NCBI GenBank assembly: GCA_001604565.1 | Contig: LVBV01000019.1 | Location: 1 to 33,230, forward strand | Length of the DNA: 33,230 bases | Reading direction: 5' to 3' | Source: Puniceicoccales bacterium Verruco_01 | GTDB lineage: Bacteria > Verrucomicrobiota > Verrucomicrobiia > Opitutales > Oceanipulchritudinaceae | Shown: piece after piece, positions 16,318 through 24,535 of the stretch | Position numbering within the stretch: the first letter of the stretch is position 1 | Layout: each line of letters opens with the position of its first letter | Program-made: the position numbers and the translations under genes | The notes under the pieces: generated by a model | Seen by the model: only the letters and a program-made list of their open reading frames with translations | Database searches by the model: none | What the model was told of the DNA's origin: nothing

Positions 16318-17558
16318 TATTCGCTCCGGAGTGCCTCGGCGGGTTTCATGTAGGCGGCGCGCAGGGCCGGGATGAGGCCGGCGGCGGTGGAAATGAGCAG
16401 CGTGGCGGTCCCAATGAAGAGGAAGTCGTGCCAGTCGTAATACACAGGCAGCGCGCTAAACTGGTAGAACTGCACAAGCGCCGCGCGGCTGTTCGTGAGG
16501 GCGGCCAGAAGATTCACGATGGGGTCCCGGTAATGCAGCGAGAAGACCGCGAGGCCGAAGCCGAGGAGCGTGCCGAAGAGCCCGATGAAGAAGCCCTGGA
16601 AGCAGTAGAGCGTGGCAAGCTGCCGGGGCCGCGCGCCCATTGCCTCCAGTAGCCCGATCTCCCGCGTCTTGCGGAGCACCGTCAAGAGCTGCGCCACCGC
16701 GATCGCGAAGGCCGCGACGAGGATGATGAAGAGAAGGAGGAACATCATCATGTTCTTCTCCATCGCCAGCACCCAGAGAAAGTCGCGGTTCAGGTCCATC
16801 CATGTCGAGGCGCGGATGCCCTCCGGCAGCTGGCGGTTCAGGCGCTGCGCAAGGTCGAGGGCCATGTTGTCGTCGTCCTCTTTCAGCCGGATGGAGACGC
16901 CGTGGATGCCGCTCCCCATCTCGTAAAGGTCCTGCATGAGAGGCAGGGTGACGACGATGGTGTTGGAATCGAAGGGGTTCCAGCCGGTCTGATAGACCCC
17001 GGCCACGCGCAGGCGGCGTGGCAGCATCACCTCGTCCGCCTTCAGCTTCTCCACCATCAGGGGCGTGTACACGTCGATGTCGGACCCCGTCCACGCGCCG
17101 AGAGTGTCCGCAAGGCCCGAGGAAAGCAGGACCGAGTCGTCGTCCATGTCGTCCGCATGGCCGTCGATCAGCAGGTCGCCGAAGGGGATCACCTGCTTTT
17201 TTTGCGTAAAATCAATGCCGAAGATGTAGGGGAAGGCCGGGCGCCTGCCGCTTGTCAGCATCACGACGCCCTGCGCGTAGGGCACCGCCGCCGCCACTTC
17301 CGGCTGCGCCTTGGCGAGGGCGAGAATTGCGTCACCGTCATGGATCACGCTGCCGCCCGCGCGGATATCGACGTTCCCGCTCGTCAGCACCATCTTCGCC
17401 CGGTGCTCGTGGTCGAAGCCGCCCATCACGCTCTGCACGATGACGAGGATGGTGACCCCCAGCGTCACGCCCAGCACCGACACGATGAAAAAGAAGGACG
17501 GATGCCGCTTCCCCGAGGGAAAGAGCTGCCGAAGCGCAAGTTGCAGGTACCAGGGCAT
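16317..17558 (-). CDS. lolE: Lipoprotein-releasing permease, LolC/LolE (LolF-like)
   Basis: A 413-residue FtsX-type permease. TM1 is at about 21-44, a large periplasmic MacB-like domain follows, and three more membrane segments lie at about 270-300, 320-345 and 370-395. The start WYLQLALRQLFPSGKRHPSF and the end LIPALRAAYMKPAEALRSE are typical of LolC/LolE, which lift outer-membrane lipoproteins off the inner membrane. Only one permease gene is present here, so it may work as a homodimer (LolF type). The start at 17558 is chosen because the family N-terminus begins there. The mntA-hepT pair lies 46 bases upstream on the same strand. Confidence 0.88.
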   Translation of the reverse strand: MPWYLQLALRQLFPSGKRHPSFFFIVSVLGVTLGVTILVIVQSVMGGFDHEHRAKMVLTSGNVDIRAGGSVIHDGDAILALAKAQPEVAAAVPYAQGVVMLTSGRRPAFPYIFGIDFTQKKQVIPFGDLLIDGHADDMDDDSVLLSSGLADTLGAWTGSDIDVYTPLMVEKLKADEVMLPRRLRVAGVYQTGWNPFDSNTIVVTLPLMQDLYEMGSGIHGVSIRLKEDDDNMALDLAQRLNRQLPEGIRASTWMDLNRDFLWVLAMEKNMMMFLLLFIILVAAFAIAVAQLLTVLRKTREIGLLEAMGARPRQLATLYCFQGFFIGLFGTLLGFGLAVFSLHYRDPIVNLLAALTNSRAALVQFYQFSALPVYYDWHDFLFIGTATLLISTAAGLIPALRAAYMKPAEALRSE

Positions 17559-17604
17559 GGAGGGCGAAAAGCGCAGTGTGCAAGTGATCGCGTCGCGACG
17601 CAAG

Positions 17605-17949
17605 TTAACGCTTGTCGCCTGCAATCCTCTTTAGTGACGCCTCCAGTTCCGGCACACTTGTTGACACTACCTGCCACACGATTTCCGCATCCACGCCAAA
17701 GTAGTCGTGGACGATGCGGTTGCGCATCCCGGCGATCTGCCACCACGGAATTTCCGGGTGCGCCTCGCGGAAAGGCTCCGGCAGCTGGCGGACGGCCTCG
17801 CCCACGATTTCGAGGTTGCGGACGACGGCGTCCATCGTGCGCTCGTCGGCAAGAAAACGGTCCTTCGTCATGCCGGAAGTGTAGCGTCCGATTTTTTCGA
17901 GCGCGCTTGTGATGTCCTCCAGCAGGATTTCCGGATCGCGCCTAGACAT
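17605..17949 (-). CDS. hepT: HepT-family toxin (HEPN RNase, DUF86)
   Basis: A 114-residue HEPN-domain protein with the RX4HXY RNase motif at R76, H81 and Y83 (RNRIVHDY). In characterised pairs this is the toxin, and its motif tyrosine is AMPylated by the partner MntA. The leading SRRDPEILLEDI and GEAVRQLP are family features. It overlaps the mntA frame by 8 bases, with mntA first. Length is normal. Confidence 0.92.
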   Translation of the reverse strand: MSRRDPEILLEDITSALEKIGRYTSGMTKDRFLADERTMDAVVRNLEIVGEAVRQLPEPFREAHPEIPWWQIAGMRNRIVHDYFGVDAEIVWQVVSTSVPELEASLKRIAGDKR

Positions 17950-18241
17950 CGACTTTCTCGCTTTCGATCACCCGCAGCATGCGGGGACGGACCGCTCGCC
18001 TCGAAACGAGATCCACGCGCCTGCCGAGGAGCTTTTCAATCTCGTCGCCGAGGGCCACCATTCCGAGCCCGATGGAGGGATCGACATCGACGAGAATGTC
18101 CACGTCGCTTTCCGCCGTCGCCTCGCCCCGCGCCACGGAACCGAAGAGCGCCATCGCCCGGACGGGATAACGCGCGGCAAGCCCCGGCTTGGCACGCCGG
18201 AGGGCGGTCACAATCGCGCTGGCTGACGGGGCCTGCCTCAT
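17942..18241 (-). CDS. mntA: MntA-family antitoxin (minimal nucleotidyltransferase)
   Basis: A 99-residue minimal nucleotidyltransferase with an intact GSX10DXD motif: G34-S35, D46 and D48 (FGSVARGEATAESDVDIL), plus a third acidic residue D77 in RVDLVS. In characterised systems it silences HepT by poly-AMPylation. It starts a minus-strand run mntA-hepT-lolE-lolD. Its 5' end faces the TacA-TacT module, with about 105 bases for both promoters. Confidence 0.92.
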   Translation of the reverse strand: MRQAPSASAIVTALRRAKPGLAARYPVRAMALFGSVARGEATAESDVDILVDVDPSIGLGMVALGDEIEKLLGRRVDLVSRRAVRPRMLRVIESEKVDV

Positions 18242-18295
18242 GAAAGAATGCTATTGCGCTCCGGTCCCACGGTCAAGGTGTCCTGCAATCGGTGT

Positions 18296-18340
18296 TTGTG
18301 CGCACAATGTGTTGACAAAATCCGTTTCCCGCCGATCTTT
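18296..18340 (+). promoter_or_regulatory. tacA-tacT promoter with 12-bp palindrome
   Basis: TTGTGCGCACAA (18296-18307) is a perfect 12-bp palindrome. Four bases after it lies a consensus -35, TTGACA (18312-18317). At 17 bases the -10 would be ATCTTT (18335-18340), which is weak. The palindrome is well placed to be the operator of the ribbon-helix-helix antitoxin downstream. Confidence 0.5.
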
Positions 18341-18346
18341 CAAGAT

Positions 18347-18643
18347 ATGGCGACGGCAACCGAGAACATCCATCTTCGGGCGGACCCGCGGATCAAGGCG
18401 ATCATTCAGCAGGGGGCGCGGGCGACGGGCAGCACGAATCTGACCGATTACATCCTGCGCGCCGCCTACGAGAAGGCCCAGAACGACATTCTGAACCAGC
18501 AGGTGTTCTACCTCGGCGCGGAGGACTGGAAGAAGTTCAACGAGATGCTGGACGCCCCGCCGAAGGTTCACGAGGGACTTCGCAAATTCATGAATGCTCC
18601 GGACGTGTTTGCCGATGAAAGCCCCCGCTCCGATCAACGCTGA
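18347..18643 (+). CDS. tacA: TacA-like antitoxin (DUF1778, ribbon-helix-helix)
   Basis: A 98-residue DUF1778 antitoxin. The N-terminal half is a ribbon-helix-helix domain (TENIHLRADPRIKAIIQ with LTDYILRAAYEKA), which binds DNA as a dimer. The C-terminal half (VFYLGAEDWKKFNEMLDAPP and LRKFMNAPDVF) is the toxin-binding tail. The start at 18347 gives the normal family length; the upstream open frame lacks similarity. It overlaps the toxin gene by 29 bases, and is likely autoregulated through the palindrome at 18296-18307. Confidence 0.9.
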   Translation: MATATENIHLRADPRIKAIIQQGARATGSTNLTDYILRAAYEKAQNDILNQQVFYLGAEDWKKFNEMLDAPPKVHEGLRKFMNAPDVFADESPRSDQR

Positions 18644-19106
18644 GTGCAATGTGTCGGGTTTTTCCTGCGGGGAACCCGCGCTCGACGAGTACCTTGCGAA
18701 GTATGCGCTTGCGAACGACCGGTCCGGTGCCTCTCGCAGTTTTGTGGTGTTGGAGGAGGACCGCACTGTGATCGGTTTTTACAGCCTTGCCGCAGGGCAG
18801 GTGGCGTTTTCGGACGCCTCGGAACGGATGCGCAAAGGTCTCCCGCACAATCCGGTCCCCATCATTCTCCTTGCCCGGCTGGGCGTCGATTCCCGTTGGC
18901 AGGGGCGGGGGATCGGTTCCGCGTTGGTTCGCGACGCCATTCGCAAGGTTTTGGAGGCCTCGCAGTTTGTCGGGATTCGAGCCATCGCCGTTCAGGCGAA
19001 AAACGAAAAGGCGGCGGCATTCTACCGGGCCATCGGGTTCGAACCGTTTCCGGGCGATCCGCTCAAACTCGCCCTTCTTCTCAAGGTGGCGCGGATTTCC
19101 CGCTGA
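18615..19106 (+). CDS. tacT: TacT-like GNAT acetyltransferase toxin
   Basis: A 163-residue GNAT toxin. In the TacT family the enzyme acetylates the amino acid on charged tRNAs and stops translation. The acetyl-CoA loop is QGRGIGSALV (96-105), and the catalytic tyrosine is Y137 in AAAFYRAIGFE. The family start FSCGEPALDEYLAKYA and ASRSFVV are present. The ATG at 18615 lies inside the antitoxin gene, as is usual in these operons. Which tRNA is the target cannot be told from sequence. Confidence 0.9.
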   Translation: MKAPAPINAECNVSGFSCGEPALDEYLAKYALANDRSGASRSFVVLEEDRTVIGFYSLAAGQVAFSDASERMRKGLPHNPVPIILLARLGVDSRWQGRGIGSALVRDAIRKVLEASQFVGIRAIAVQAKNEKAAAFYRAIGFEPFPGDPLKLALLLKVARISR

Positions 19107-19164
19107 ACGCTTCCCCCGCAACAATTCGTTGCCAAGGCGTCCCTGTGCCGCTCATTGTTTCCCC

Positions 19165-20308
19165 ATGCAGAACCCGGAATTGCGCACGATCGTCGAGGAG
19201 CTGACCCGCCGCGGGTCGCATCTTTGGAGGTTTCTTTGACTTGCCGGGCAAGAAGGCGGAGATAGCGGCGCTGGAGGAGCGGATGGCCTCGCCCGGATTC
19301 TGGGACAGGCCCGAGGCGGCGAAGGAGGTTTCCACCAAGCTCGCCTCCCTCAAGGGGATCGTGAATCCTGCGGAGGGCATGCAGAAGAAGCTGAAGGATT
19401 TGGCGGACCTGCTCGAAATGGTGGACGAGGCCTCCGGCGACGACGCTGCGATGTTCGAGGCGGAGCTCGCCGCCAATGTGGCGGAGCTGACCCCGGAGAT
19501 GGACGCGATCGAACTACGCAGCTTCCTCTCCGGCAAGATGGACAAGAACAACGCCATCGTGAGCATTCACGCGGGCGCGGGCGGCACCGAGGCCTGCGAC
19601 TGGGCGGACATGCTCCTGCGCATGTACAGCCGCTGGGCGGAACGCCACGGCTTCGAGGTCTCCATCGAGGATATCGCCCCCGGCGACGAGGCGGGCATCA
19701 GCAAGGCGACGATCCGCATTTCCGGCGAGTACGCCTACGGTTACATGAAGGCCGAGCGCGGCGTGCATCGCCTCGTCCGCATCAGCCCCTTTGACGCGAA
19801 CAAGCGCCGTCACACGACCTTCGGCGCCGTGGACGTGGTGGCCGAGGTGGAGGACGACGTGGAGATCGAGATCAAGCCCGACGAGGTGGAGATCGACACC
19901 TTCCGCAGTAGCGGCGCGGGCGGGCAGAAGGTGAACAAGACAAGTTCCGCCGTGCGCCTGACGCACCTGCCGACGGGCATCGTCATCGCCTGCCAGAATG
20001 AGCGCAGCCAATACAAGAACAAGGACATGGCCTTCAAGCTCCTGAAAAGCCGCCTCTACGAGAAGCGCGAGGACGAAAAGCGCGCCGAGGCCGACAAATT
20101 CTACAGCGAGAAAGGCGAAATCGGCTGGGGGTATCAAATTCGCTCCTACGTCTTCCAGCCCTACCAGATGGTGAAGGACCTGCGCACCGGCTGCGAAACG
20201 GGCAACATTCAGGCCGTCATGGACGGCGACATCGACCGCTTCATGAGCGCGTGGCTCCGCGCCGGCTGCCCCAAGAACCGCAACAAGAACATCGTGGTGG
20301 AGGACTGA
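19165..20308 (+). CDS. prfB: Peptide chain release factor 2 (programmed +1 frameshift)
   Basis: RF2 ends translation at UGA and UAA. The coding sequence is a join of 19165-19236 and 19238-20308 (380 residues). The first frame reads [17 protein letters not shown] and ends at an in-frame TGA (19237-19239). Skipping T19237 continues into [19 protein letters not shown]. The stop-recognition motif SPF is at 207-209 and the catalytic GGQ at 252-254 ([11 protein letters not shown]), matching the E. coli numbering closely. The frameshift makes RF2 supply its own feedback control: scarce RF2 favours shifting. It starts shortly after tacT and stands alone, without lysS. Confidence 0.96.
19226..19240 (+). 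promoter_or_regulatory. RF2 programmed frameshift site
   Basis: GGAGG (19226-19230) acts as the internal Shine-Dalgarno element, then TTT, the slippery CTT, the UGA stop and a C (CTTTGAC). Spacing is the same as in the classical AGGGGGTATCTTTGAC site. The ribosome slips forward one base at CTT when UGA decoding is slow. Confidence 0.95.
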
Positions 20309-20372
20309 CACCGCGATTGCCGGAAGAGCCCTGTTGACGCCGGGGACTTCCTGCGGGAGACTTGTTTTCGTC

Positions 20373-21767
20373 ATGGGGCGCAGCTTTCAGGCGATTTCGC
20401 GCGCGCTTTCGGAGACGCCGCTCTTCGAGAGCAAGACGTGGCGTCTTTCGCCGGAGGCGTGGCCGCTTTCAGCTGCACAGTTCGCGGAACTGGAGAAGAT
20501 CGGCGGGTATTTGCAGGAGTTCGCACAGGCGCTGGAGCGGTTGTACCTGCGTTCCGCGCAAGGCAGGAAGATCCTGCGGAACCGGCCCCTCGAAGTGCCG
20601 TGGGTGGCCAAATATTACGAGAGGGGCAAGCCGGCCAATCTGATCGCCCACATGCGCGCGGGAAGAGTGCAACACAGTTTTCCCGTCGTCATCCGCCCGG
20701 ACCTGCTCGTCGTTGAGGACGGCTTCGCCCTCACGGAGATCGACAGCGTGCCGGGCGGCATCGGCCTGACGGACTTTCTGAACAAGCTCTACGGCGGGGA
20801 TGCGGAGGGGATCGTCGGCGGCGATTCGATGGCGGAGGCTTTTTATGCGGCACTCGCGGGACTTGCCCCCGCAAAGGCCGATCCGCTCGTCGCGATCCTC
20901 GTGAGCGCCGAATCCTCCACCTACCGGCCCGAGATGGAGCGCCTCGCCGCGGTCCTGCGCGCGAAGGGCCGCCGCGTCCATTGCCGGGAACCGGCGGATT
21001 TGATCCCGATGGGCGAGGCCTTCTGCATCGACGTGGACGGCAGTCCCGAGGAGGTGGACATCGTGTACCGCTTCTGGGAGCTCTACGACGCGGCCAGCGT
21101 GCCGGTCATGGAGCCGCTCCTCGCGGCGGTGGAGGAGGGGCGGATCGTTGTGACGCCCCCCATGCGCACCTTTCAGGAGGAGAAGCTCTCCCTCGCCCTG
21201 CTGCATCACCATCTTCTGCGCGATTACTGGGCGGAAACGCTCTCGCCCGCGGCCCTCGCCTGGCTGGTCAAGAGCGTGCCGAAAAGCTGGATCATGGACC
21301 CGGCGCCGCTGCCCCCCGGCGCGGTGCTCGACGGCCCGACCCTGTCCGGAAGGCCGATCCACGACTGGATGGAGCTCGCGAACGCCTCTCAGAAGGAGCG
21401 CGACCTGATCCTCAAGATCAGCGGTTTCGACGAAAACGCGTGGGGCGCGCGCGGCGTGCTCCTAGGTAGCGACGCCAGCCGTGGGGAATGGGCCCAGGGC
21501 CTTTCCGAAGCCATCGACCGTGCGGAAAAGGTCCTCCACATCGCGATGGAATACCGCAAGCCGACGCGCCTGTCCCATCCCGTGTATCCGGAGGGCGGCG
21601 GCGAACCCACCGCCATGCAGGGGCGAGTGCGTCTCTGCCCGTATTACTTTTTACAGGAGGGCGCCGCGAAGCTCTCGGGGGTCCTCGCCACCCTCTGCCC
21701 CGCGGACAAGAAGATCATTCACGGCATGCGCGACGCCGCGCTCCTGCCCTGCCGCAGGAGCGCCTGA
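20373..21767 (+). CDS. Conserved hypothetical protein with ATP-grasp-like features
   Basis: A 464-residue soluble protein. I do not know a named family for it. Two regions suggest an ATP-grasp fold, perhaps circularly permuted. Near residues 110-135, FALTEIDSVPGGIGLTDF resembles the E-x-[ND]-x-x-PG metal/phosphate loop. Near 350-380, a buried lysine and a glycine-rich loop (DLILKISGFDENAWGARGV) are followed by VLHIAMEY, where ATP-grasp enzymes have K...GGxGV and a VxQE-like strand. The C-terminus has an Arg- and Cys-bearing tail (RVRLCPYYF). The start MGRSFQAISRAL at 20373 is preceded by GGGAGA 12 bases away; an earlier in-frame start at 20334 exists. Carboxylate-amine ligase activity is a guess. 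Confidence 0.55.
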   Translation: MGRSFQAISRALSETPLFESKTWRLSPEAWPLSAAQFAELEKIGGYLQEFAQALERLYLRSAQGRKILRNRPLEVPWVAKYYERGKPANLIAHMRAGRVQHSFPVVIRPDLLVVEDGFALTEIDSVPGGIGLTDFLNKLYGGDAEGIVGGDSMAEAFYAALAGLAPAKADPLVAILVSAESSTYRPEMERLAAVLRAKGRRVHCREPADLIPMGEAFCIDVDGSPEEVDIVYRFWELYDAASVPVMEPLLAAVEEGRIVVTPPMRTFQEEKLSLALLHHHLLRDYWAETLSPAALAWLVKSVPKSWIMDPAPLPPGAVLDGPTLSGRPIHDWMELANASQKERDLILKISGFDENAWGARGVLLGSDASRGEWAQGLSEAIDRAEKVLHIAMEYRKPTRLSHPVYPEGGGEPTAMQGRVRLCPYYFLQEGAAKLSGVLATLCPADKKIIHGMRDAALLPCRRSA

Positions 21768-21886
21768 CCGGCAGGTTGGTTACCTGTTCCAATGTTAGCG
21801 CGAAACAAAAGGCTTGCCGCACGGGGTTCCTACCCGTCAAATTGCGGGCATCCTTACCCTGAACCAACAGTCATAATTTCACTACT

Positions 21887-22303
21887 ATGAGCCGACGCGC
21901 CATCAAAATGGAGGAGGAGAAGAGCGACATCAACATCTCCCCGATGATCGACATGGTCTTCATCCTCCTCATTTTCTTCATCGTCACCACGGTGTTCGTG
22001 GACGAGCAGGGCATCGAGGCGGATCGTCCGCAGCCGGGTGCTTCCAATCCGGACAAGGACAAGGCCCCGATCACAGTCCACGTCTCCGCGAACGGCCAGA
22101 TTTTCTTCGACGGTCAGGAGATCCAGATCGGCAACATCCGCAGCAACGTGGCGGACAAATTGCGCGACAACAAGGTCCCGGTGATCATCGAGGTCGAGGA
22201 CAAGGTCACCTCCGGGCGCATGGTCACGGTGATCGACGAGGCCCGCATCGGCGGCGCCGACAAGGTTCTGGTCACCCCCAGCGAGGCCCGCGGCAAGAAA
22301 TAG
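21887..22303 (+). CDS. ExbD/TolR-family biopolymer transport protein
   Basis: A 138-residue ExbD/TolR protein. A short cytoplasmic N-terminus leads into one membrane segment, about 20-39 (PMIDMVFILLIFFIVTTVFV), with the essential proton-path Asp at D22, and a periplasmic domain (about 60-135) follows. With an ExbB/TolQ partner and a TonB/TolA protein it harvests the proton gradient to power outer-membrane processes. No exbB or tonB lies next to it, so it is an orphan here. A terminator follows at 22332. Confidence 0.93.
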   Translation: MSRRAIKMEEEKSDINISPMIDMVFILLIFFIVTTVFVDEQGIEADRPQPGASNPDKDKAPITVHVSANGQIFFDGQEIQIGNIRSNVADKLRDNKVPVIIEVEDKVTSGRMVTVIDEARIGGADKVLVTPSEARGKK

Positions 22304-22331
22304 GGCGGTTCCGTTTTTCGTGTCACCAACG

Positions 22332-22355
22332 GCGTCGGGGTTTCCCGGCGCTTTT
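22332..22355 (+). terminator. Probable terminator of the exbD-family gene
   Basis: GCGTCGGG (22332-22339) pairs with CCCGGCGC (22344-22351) with one G-U and a 4-base loop, followed by TTTT. It lies 28 bases after the stop codon. Confidence 0.7.
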
Positions 22356-22387
22356 GTCATGTACGGTCCCTGCGCCCAGTCGTAGCG

Positions 22388-22416
22388 TTGACAGAAGGCA
22401 TTCCCTCCTCAATTCT
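22388..22416 (+). promoter_or_regulatory. Possible promoter of the HDOD gene
   Basis: A consensus TTGACA (22388-22393) is followed 17 bases later by AATTCT, a poor -10. It lies between the exbD terminator and the gene starting at 22453, and favours that start over the later ATG. Confidence 0.3.
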
Positions 22417-22452
22417 ACTCTCGCGCGGTCGTTATTTGGTACAGGCGCCCTC

Positions 22453-24210
22453 ATGACCGGGGAGCCATTTCAAAACGACCGGCGGGCCGCCCCGCCCGCG
22501 ACGCCGATGGCAAACATCCTCCTTCTGGACGACAATCCCGTGGCCCGGAAAGCCCTCGCGGCGATTCTGGCAAGGGCGGAGCATAAATTCGCGGCGGCGG
22601 GGACGATCGAGGAGGCGATGCGCATCCTGCTTGGCGGAGCCGTGGACCTCTTCATCACAGAGATGCGCCTGCCCGCCCCGGGGCAGCCGATGACTCTCCT
22701 GCGCGCCATTCGCGCCAACAGCTTTCTCAAGACGCTGCCGGTTCTGGTGTACACGGACCTCACGGGGCGCGAGAATGTGAAGGAGGCGCTTTCCCTGCGC
22801 GTCCAGAACTACCTGATCAAGCCGTATTCCGACGAGAAGATCTTCACGGAGATCCGCCGCGCGGGCGAGTGGAACTGGATTCGGGGGCACTTCGACGATC
22901 CCGAGGGCTTCTGCCGCCGTACGGGACTTTCCCGCGACGCGTGGCGGATGCTGCTGGAGGGTCTCGCCGAGGATCTGCACACGCTTTTGCCGACTCTTCG
23001 CAAGGCGGTGGAGGCCCGCTCGATGGAAAGCTGCCGCGAGAGACTCGGACGGCTTTCCGCCTCGGCGGAATCCTGCGGTTTCTGGACCTTGTACGACCTC
23101 TTGTCGGACCTCATCCAGTCCTCGGACAAGGACCAGTGGATCCGCGTGAACGCGCTCCTGCCGAATCTGGCGATCGCCGAGAATTTCGTCCTCACCGTCA
23201 TGGACGGGGCCCGCGCGCCGGAGCCATTCGTGGACGCGGACCGCTACGGGTTGCCTAGGAGCACCCTTGCGCCGGATTCGTGGCTGCGCGAAGAAGTGGT
23301 GGCAAGACGCCCCTTTGCCACGCGGGCCCAGGCGCTGGAAAAGCTGGAAAAACTGCGGAGCTTCCCGGTCTTCGAGGGCAGGGCGGCGGCCTTCCGTCTG
23401 GCGGCGAACGGACGGGGCGCGAGCGTGCAGCCCCTTTCGGACCTCGTCGCCTCCGATCCGACCTTGAGCGCGCTGGTCCTCCAGACCGTGAACCGCCTTT
23501 CCGGCGATCCGGATACGCCGATCGAGGATTCCCGTCAGGCCGTGCAGATGCTGGGTGGCAGCCGGATGCTCGCGGTGCTGGAGGATTTGGAGACGATTCC
23601 CGAGAGCACCTTCTCCTTCCCTCCCGCCCTGAGCGGCCAGCGCTTCGGCACCTACCAGATCGGCTGCGCGAAGATTTGCGCCCACGTGTGCGACCGCTGC
23701 GAGATCCCGATCTTCATGCCCCACGCCTACTGGGCGGGCCTGTTGCACGACTTGGGCAAGAAGGCCCTCGCGGGGCTGTATCCGGAAAGTTTTCTTGCGG
23801 CGGCACAGTTGGCGGCGAGGCTTTCCATCCCTCTGGCGAAGGCGTATGAGGAACTCATCGGCATCTCGCCGCAGGAGGCGGGCGCGATCCTCGCGGAAAA
23901 GAGGGGGCTGCCGCGCATGTTCGTGAACGTCATGCGCCATTACAGCGATCCGGAGGCGGCGACTGAGGACCGCGAACTGGCCGCCATCGTCGGTTTTTCG
24001 AGCGCCCTGTGCCTGAGATACGGAATCGGTGCCAGCGGCGAGCTTCCGCCCCCGGCGAACCTGCCGATGGAAAAGTTTCCGGGCTGGTCCATCCTCCGCG
24101 AGCGGGTGTACCCGAGCTTCGACCTCGACCATTTCGCCGACCACATGACCGACTGGACCGGGGCGCTCCGCGGCGAGCTGGCCGGCAGCGACAGCTTCGT
24201 GACGGACTGA
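22453..24210 (+). CDS. Pseudo-receiver plus HDOD-domain signalling protein
   Basis: A 585-residue cytosolic protein. Residues about 20-130 form a CheY-like receiver: NILLLDDNPVARKAL has the acidic pair D26/D27, T101 and K123 (YLIKPYS) are in place, but the phospho-acceptor position reads DLFITEMRLP with E70 instead of Asp. A helical region (about 140-290) resembles an Hpt-like or linker bundle. An HDOD domain follows from about 295 (LEKLRSFPVFEGRAAAF) through VASDPTLSALVLQTVN and AVQMLGGSRML to AGLLHDLGKKAL. HDOD proteins are non-enzymatic relatives of HD phosphohydrolases found in signalling. The ATG at 22507 (MANILLL) begins exactly at the receiver and is the alternative start. It is unpaired with any kinase here. 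Confidence 0.88.
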   Translation: MTGEPFQNDRRAAPPATPMANILLLDDNPVARKALAAILARAEHKFAAAGTIEEAMRILLGGAVDLFITEMRLPAPGQPMTLLRAIRANSFLKTLPVLVYTDLTGRENVKEALSLRVQNYLIKPYSDEKIFTEIRRAGEWNWIRGHFDDPEGFCRRTGLSRDAWRMLLEGLAEDLHTLLPTLRKAVEARSMESCRERLGRLSASAESCGFWTLYDLLSDLIQSSDKDQWIRVNALLPNLAIAENFVLTVMDGARAPEPFVDADRYGLPRSTLAPDSWLREEVVARRPFATRAQALEKLEKLRSFPVFEGRAAAFRLAANGRGASVQPLSDLVASDPTLSALVLQTVNRLSGDPDTPIEDSRQAVQMLGGSRMLAVLEDLETIPESTFSFPPALSGQRFGTYQIGCAKICAHVCDRCEIPIFMPHAYWAGLLHDLGKKALAGLYPESFLAAAQLAARLSIPLAKAYEELIGISPQEAGAILAEKRGLPRMFVNVMRHYSDPEAATEDRELAAIVGFSSALCLRYGIGASGELPPPANLPMEKFPGWSILRERVYPSFDLDHFADHMTDWTGALRGELAGSDSFVTD

Positions 24211-24277
24211 CGCCGGGCATGTCGCAGACATGGGAGCCAAAGGCTTTTGGCAGGCGGTCCTGCAAAAGAAAGAAAAA

Positions 24278-24363
24278 TGGTGGTGGGAATAGGATTCGAA
24301 CCTATGAACGGTAAACCGAACGGATTTACAGTCCGCGCCCTTTAGCCACTTGGATATCCCACC
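24278..24363 (-). tRNA. tRNA-Tyr (anticodon GTA)
   Basis: On the minus strand, acceptor GGTGGGA pairs with TCCCACC, the anticodon loop CTGTAAA gives GTA, a long variable arm is present, the T loop is TTCGAAT, and discriminator A plus CCA are encoded (24278-24281). Length is 86 bases. A GUA anticodon makes it a substrate for the tgt product in this window. Between the HDOD stop and this gene are two small hairpins (24218-24232 and 24236-24251) without T tracts. Confidence 0.97.
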
Positions 24364-24535
24364 ACCTGTAAAGGACGGAAAAGTGCCTACGATAGGGAAG
24401 GAGCCGCCGGTGCCAAGACTTTTCTTGCGCCTGTCGGAAAATGACGCGGGTCTGTGATTTCGAGGATCATGTCAAAAATCGTAGCAGGGGGCTCTTTCGG
24501 TTGACGGAGCGGGTTGATGGGAGTCAGATGCTATC

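Noticed and set aside
22432..24240. 602-codon open frame antisense to the HDOD gene
   Set aside because: Low-complexity shadow frame; the plus strand carries recognised receiver and HDOD domains.
24236..24251. Hairpin GCCAAA/TTTGGC after the HDOD gene as terminator
   Set aside because: No T tract follows on either strand, so termination is not supported.
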